Shown: piece after piece, positions 59,965 to 64,000 of the stretch | How the letters are laid out: every line of letters starts with the position of its first letter | How positions within the stretch are numbered: position 1 is the first letter of the stretch | DNA from: Diplolepis rosae | Taxonomy: Eukaryota > Arthropoda > Insecta > Hymenoptera > Diplolepididae | Direction of reading: 5' to 3' | Assembly: GCA_030998225.1 (NCBI GenBank) | Contig: JAPYXD010000680.1 | Location: 10,602,001 to 10,666,000, forward strand | Length of the DNA stretch: 64,000 nt | Notes under the pieces: generated by a model | What the model was told of the DNA's origin: nothing | Databases searched by the model: none | Seen by the model: only the letters and a program-made list of their open reading frames with translations | Program-made: the position numbers and the translations under genes

Positions 59965-61433
59965 CACTGAGAAAAAAATGCTATTGAATCAAAATAATTT
60001 CTTTCCAAAAGCATGTATACTATTAATTCATAAAAATATACTACAAGAACCAATAAATATGTTACTAATTCTATAGCATATTGATTTGAATCCGTGATAT
60101 ACATGCTTTTGCAAAGAAATGCTATTGATTCAATAGCATTTTTTCTCAGTGTGGATACAAGAAATTTCGGCGTTGAAATTCTAAGTTTTGTTGTTTGATT
60201 TGCTGTAACACGATCCCTTCAACCTGCCCTATTGAAAATTCCAACGTTGTAAATTATGTCGTGAACGACGTCATAAGCTACTGCGTAAACTACATCATAT
60301 ACTACGTAATAAACCACGTCGTATTATGCGCAGTTAACTATACCAATTTCCGACGTAGTTTACGATTTGGTTTACTACGTAGTAGTTCACACTGAGAAAA
60401 AAATGCTATTGAATCAAAAGCATTTCTTTCCAAAAGCATGTATACTATTAATTCATAAAAATATACTTCAAGAACCAACAAGTATGTTACTAGTTCTATA
60501 GCATATTGATTTGAATCCGTGATATACATGCTTTTGGAAAGAAATGCTATTGATTCAATAGCATTTTTTCTCAGTGTGGATACAAAACATTTCGGCGTTG
60601 AGATTCCAAGTTTTGTTGTTTGATTTGCTGTAGCACGGTCCCTTCAACCTGCCCGATTGAAAATTCCAACGTTATAAATCATGTCGTGAACGACGTCATA
60701 AGCTACTGCGTAAACTACGTCATATACAACGTAGTAAACCACGTCGTATTATGCGCAGTTTACTATACCAATTTCCGACGTAGTTTACGATTTGGTTTAC
60801 TACGTAGTAGTTTACACTGAGAAAAAAATGCTATTTAATCAAAAGCATTTCTTTCCAAAAGCATGTATACTATTAATTCATAAAAATATACTTCAAGAAC
60901 CAACAAGTATGTTACTAGTTCTATAGCATATTGATTTGAATCCGTGATATACATGCTTTTGGAAAGAAATGCTATTGATCCAATAGCATTTTTTCTCAGT
61001 GTGGATACAAGAAATTTCTGCGTTGAGATTCTGTTTTGTTGTTTGATTTGCTGTAGCACGGTCCCTTCAACCTGCCCTATTGAAAATTCCAACGTTGTAA
61101 ATTATGTCGTAAACCACGTCATAAGCTACTGCGTAAACTACGTTATATACTATGTAGTACACCATGTCGTATTATACGAAGTTTTCTATCCCAATTTCTG
61201 ACGTAGTTTACGCTGTGGTTTACTACTTAGTATACGGCGTAGTTTACACTGAAAAAAAAATGCTATTGAATCAAAAGCATTTCTATCCAAAAGCATGTAT
61301 ACTATTAATTCATAAAAATATACTACAAGACCAATAAATATATTACTAATTCTATAGCATATTGATTTGAATCCATGATATACATGCTTTTGCAAAGAAA
61401 TGCTTTTGATTCAATAGCATTTTTTTCTCAGTG
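59965..61433. repeat. Tandem array: four 187-bp CACTGAGA elements and three spacers
   Basis: The 187-bp element lies at 59965-60151, 60390-60576, 60815-61001 and 61247-61433. Spacers of 238, 238 and 245 bp separate them, so the period is 425-432 bp. Each spacer contains GTTTGATTTGCTGTA, CCTTCAACCTGCCC and then many GTAGTTTACG/GTAAACTAC words. The last copy is flanked by TA; others have TG, CA or TA on the left. Frames in the array are repeat by-products. Confidence 0.85.
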
Positions 61434-61731
61434 TACATGTAACTTGCGCGTCACCCAATTTTCAAAAATGAATCAACCGAAAACAAGGGCCCCCTCGAGA
61501 AAAAGCCGAGACACACGTGTCAAATATTTTTTGCTTATCCATCTCAGAAAAATTTCTGAGTTCAAAGTCGAGGTAACACTTGCCGAGGTCCCCTTGTTAG
61601 CTAAAGCGTTTCTACAATTTATCTCTAACATCATTTAAATGTAGAAGAAGCACACAAAAAAATCAATTTTTTGAAACCTCTACACGATAAGACCCCCTTA
61701 ATCACGTAGTCCGATTGAACAATGGCCTTAA
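61434..61731. mobile_element. End of a TTAA element abutting a 26-bp GGCCAT-element remnant
   Basis: TACACGATAAGACCCCC stops at TTAA (61698-61701). The next 26 bp (61702-61727) are the tip of the GGCCAT family, TCACGTAGTCCGATTGAACA then ATGGCC, followed by another TTAA. The left end of the first element was not found. Confidence 0.4.
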
Positions 61732-62039
61732 GAAAACCGGTGATTTTTTTATTTCGGGTTACCCCCAATCCTGGAGTCGTGTACACCGTTTTCTGCAGAG
61801 GCGCGATGATGAATTACATGTCTCTGAACATTTCAGATATATTTTCATACAAATTTGGCAAAATATTGAAGAATGTTTATTCTATCTGCTCGCAAATATT
61901 AAAAATTTTACACTCAACAGTTTCGTCGGAAAATAACTGGGAAAAAAAATTATTTATTTTTCTTTTGTATTTATTTAACTTTTCTAGGTAAAAAAATACT
62001 ATAAGAAGTTCTTTTCCGATCAGGATAATAATGAACAAA

Positions 62040-62311
62040 GTTTTTCACACAGAACGCGTTGCTACTCGCACATAGTAAGTACGCTAATGATGTCACGCTC
62101 GCGTGGCTCTGTAAATTTGATGCCAGTACATGGAATTAACGCTAATTGGTGGTACAATTTTATTACTTGGCGTTAAGTAATAAAGGAAGGCGTATGAAAG
62201 ATGTGAGCCTAAGGACCATAAAAGAGCGCGCGCACCGATTCGCCGCTTTGATAAAGCGACCAAGCGATGCTTGGCCATTCAATAAAGTACCGAGAGCGGA
62301 TTCCCTAACAG
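62040..62311. other. GC-balanced segment with TATA-like box, hairpins and AATAAA
   Basis: CCATAAAAGAGCGCGCGC (about 62216) is followed by hairpins CGCTTTGATAAAGCG and CCAAGCGATGCTTGG and then AATAAA (about 62280), before CCCTAACA. The order resembles the LTR-like segment at 9706-10030, but the two are not alike in sequence. No coding gene. Confidence 0.25.
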
Positions 62312-62619
62312 GACGATAAGAGCCACTTTCTGAACATTGCCTCCAGTGAACATCAGTTACCAATCTTTCTAAACTCGATAATCAGAAAACGAGATATTAT
62401 CCACGGGACATCCGTATCGAGACATCCTGCTCTGCATAAAAATTATAACGAGCCCCAGAACAAAGCCTAATGTCCAGACAAAATTGCCAAAAGGCGAGCC
62501 CAACCGTTTTATGGAAACTGTTTCCATAATAAGATCCCGTCACCTGCAACTCTAGATTACTCTTTATATTATAGAATAAGAAATTGATTTATCTGAAGCT
62601 TTACCCTAAATTGAATTAA

Positions 62620-63484
62620 GGGGGTCCGCCATCTTTAATATTTTTATTTTTGAGTTTAGACCTTCCATATAATTTGTTTTTTGTTTAGTAACTTTATTTA
62701 GAAAGGTTTTGGGGGTTTTCAAAAACTCCAGTACCTTTATATACTTTTAAACCAAAAATTTTGAGTTTTTTGGGCATTTTTTTGACTTTGAATAACTTTT
62801 TTATTTTTTAACCAATTGTCATGATTTTTTTTTATTTTGTTCCTTACAACGTGTAGCAACTTTTTGGCTATGAAAAATAAGGTAACATAACGGGAAAAAA
62901 GTTCCAAATAAAATAAAATAAGAAAATAAATAAAAATATCCCAAAATATAAAAAAAAATTTTGTAGTTACTTTTTTTAGCTAGAGTGCTTTCCATACTCA
63001 AAAGTATTGATAATATAATAAAGTATAAGTGGTAAAAATTTCAAAGGCCTGTATCCAATACTTCAGATTTTATTCAAACATATGTTGAAACAAACACGGA
63101 AAATCACAACTCGCGGAAAACGAAGTTTAAAGTAAAATCTTGTAGTGAAGCCTTAATACTCACTATCAAAACTATCACATATGTATATACATAAAGGCAA
63201 TATATATATTGTGTTTTTATAGGGATACCTGTTATATACTATTTTCCATATAATTCAGAAATATTAGTAAATAAATAAATAAACTATTTTGTGTAAAAAG
63301 CTAATTTTCGCTAAAAACGCGTTATTTGTAAATCGTAGTAACTTTTAATTTTATTTATTATCCCAAGAAAAAAATCAGATTGCCCTAAAAATTTACACAT
63401 ATTCTCAGAAAAGTATAGAGAATGTAAAAATAACATTTTTGGAAAATGTCAACAAAATATACCAGTTAAAGGTGACGGATCCCC
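62620..63484. mobile_element. 865-bp TTAA element
   Basis: GGGGGTCCGCCATCTTTAA at the left and TTAAAGGTGACGGATCCCC at the right form inverted repeats, with TTAA outside both (62616-62619, 63485-63488). The interior is AT-rich without a gene. Confidence 0.75.
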
Positions 63485-63577
63485 TTAAGCTCAAATTTAT
63501 TTTCGTCAGCATAAATAATTCGAAATTTAAGATAATATTTCTATTAGAGACAGAAATTTAATTAATGTTCGTAATCT

Positions 63578-63766
63578 AAATCTGAATTAGTAAGAAGTCG
63601 TTCACTAATTTTCTTTAGTGAAAATTTCTACTAATCATTAGTCATTTTTTACTATTTCTTTCAGTGATTTTCAATTTTTCATTAAACTTGTATAAAAAAA
63701 TGACTAATGATTAGTAGGAATTTTCACTGAAGCAAATTAGTGACCGACTTCTCACTAATTCAGATT
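63578..63766. repeat. 189-bp inverted repeat with ACTAATCATTAGT words
   Basis: AATCTGAATTAGTAAGAAGT at the left pairs with its near complement at the right; arms are about 75 bp. ACTAATCATTAGTCATTTTT and its complement lie inside. No duplication is visible. Confidence 0.65.
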
Positions 63767-64000
63767 GAGAGAGTATGTAACTTTTGATTGTTTGGTATAA
63801 AGTTAGGCACTTTGGTCAGTCTATTAAATTGAATTAGTAAAAACAAGGCGGAAGATATTGAGTGCGAGCTTGAGGTTAAGATCACTTTGCGGTTTGGCAG
63901 AATAATATTTTTATTCACGATGGGCAAGGGATTCAGGACGCGGAAAAGACAAACAAGTGAGATTGTGTGAGTGGATTCAGGTCCGTAATTAATGGGTAGT

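Noticed and set aside
43443..61395. Repeated frames with YAIELVTYLLVLVVYFYELIV
   Set aside because: These are translations of the 187-bp inverted-repeat element, present in the same form in every copy; not a protein family.

Overview
The window is AT-rich eukaryotic, almost certainly arthropod (probably insect) DNA. Evidence: short introns with GT/AG borders, four Tc1/mariner-type transposase remnants (one very close to the Drosophila Mos1 type), a LINE endonuclease scrap, a hAT-type element with an 8-bp target duplication, and dense short inverted-repeat elements. I see no host housekeeping gene, tRNA, rRNA or CRISPR. The order of insect cannot be told from the sequence.

Region 1 (1-12490) is the centrepiece: an 11,600-bp DNA transposon (133-11732). 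It has CACNGG... terminal inverted repeats and a TA target duplication, and it sits inside a small TTAA-flanked element whose two halves can be recognised on either side. It carries two minus-strand genes. Gene A (1521-5372) is a C2H2 zinc-finger transposase-like protein of the CACTA/EnSpm (CMC) kind, 839 codons, broken only by a clean 1,330-bp insertion. Gene B (5479-8629) is an 8-exon companion gene of 480 codons once two 1-nt losses in A-tracts are allowed for. Between gene B and the right end lies a GC-rich, LTR-like segment with a leader of tandem histone-type stem-loops.

Region 2 (12490-22590) is a mosaic of nested non-autonomous elements: TTAA-flanked, TA-flanked, a 957-bp palindrome, GGTTAA- and GTATAC-iterated elements, and two Tc1/mariner remnants. 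Region 3 (22590-29930) has few repeats and no recognisable gene. Region 4 (29930-43620) holds a nested hAT element, two copies of a 0.6-kb element, a GC-rich element in inverted orientation to a copy 11 kb away, and a 3.3-kb foldback composite. Region 5 (43620-56440) has a mariner fragment, three copies of a CG-dyad repeat family, a 2-kb palindrome carrying a cysteine-containing exon on both arms, and a LINE scrap. Region 6 (56440-64000) has a Mos1-like mariner hit by a short retroelement and by a foldback, a tandem array built from a 187-bp TA element, and an 865-bp TTAA element.

Two element classes explain most of the window. The first is TA-flanked elements ending in CACTG(A/G) or a close variant, each carrying many copies of its own short motif; this fits CACTA biology and the transposase-like gene in the 11.6-kb element. 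The second is TTAA-flanked (piggyBac-type target) elements, several of which abut so that one TTAA serves two elements. Gene calls use ATG starts and visible splice sites. No database search was possible, so family names rest on motif recognition.
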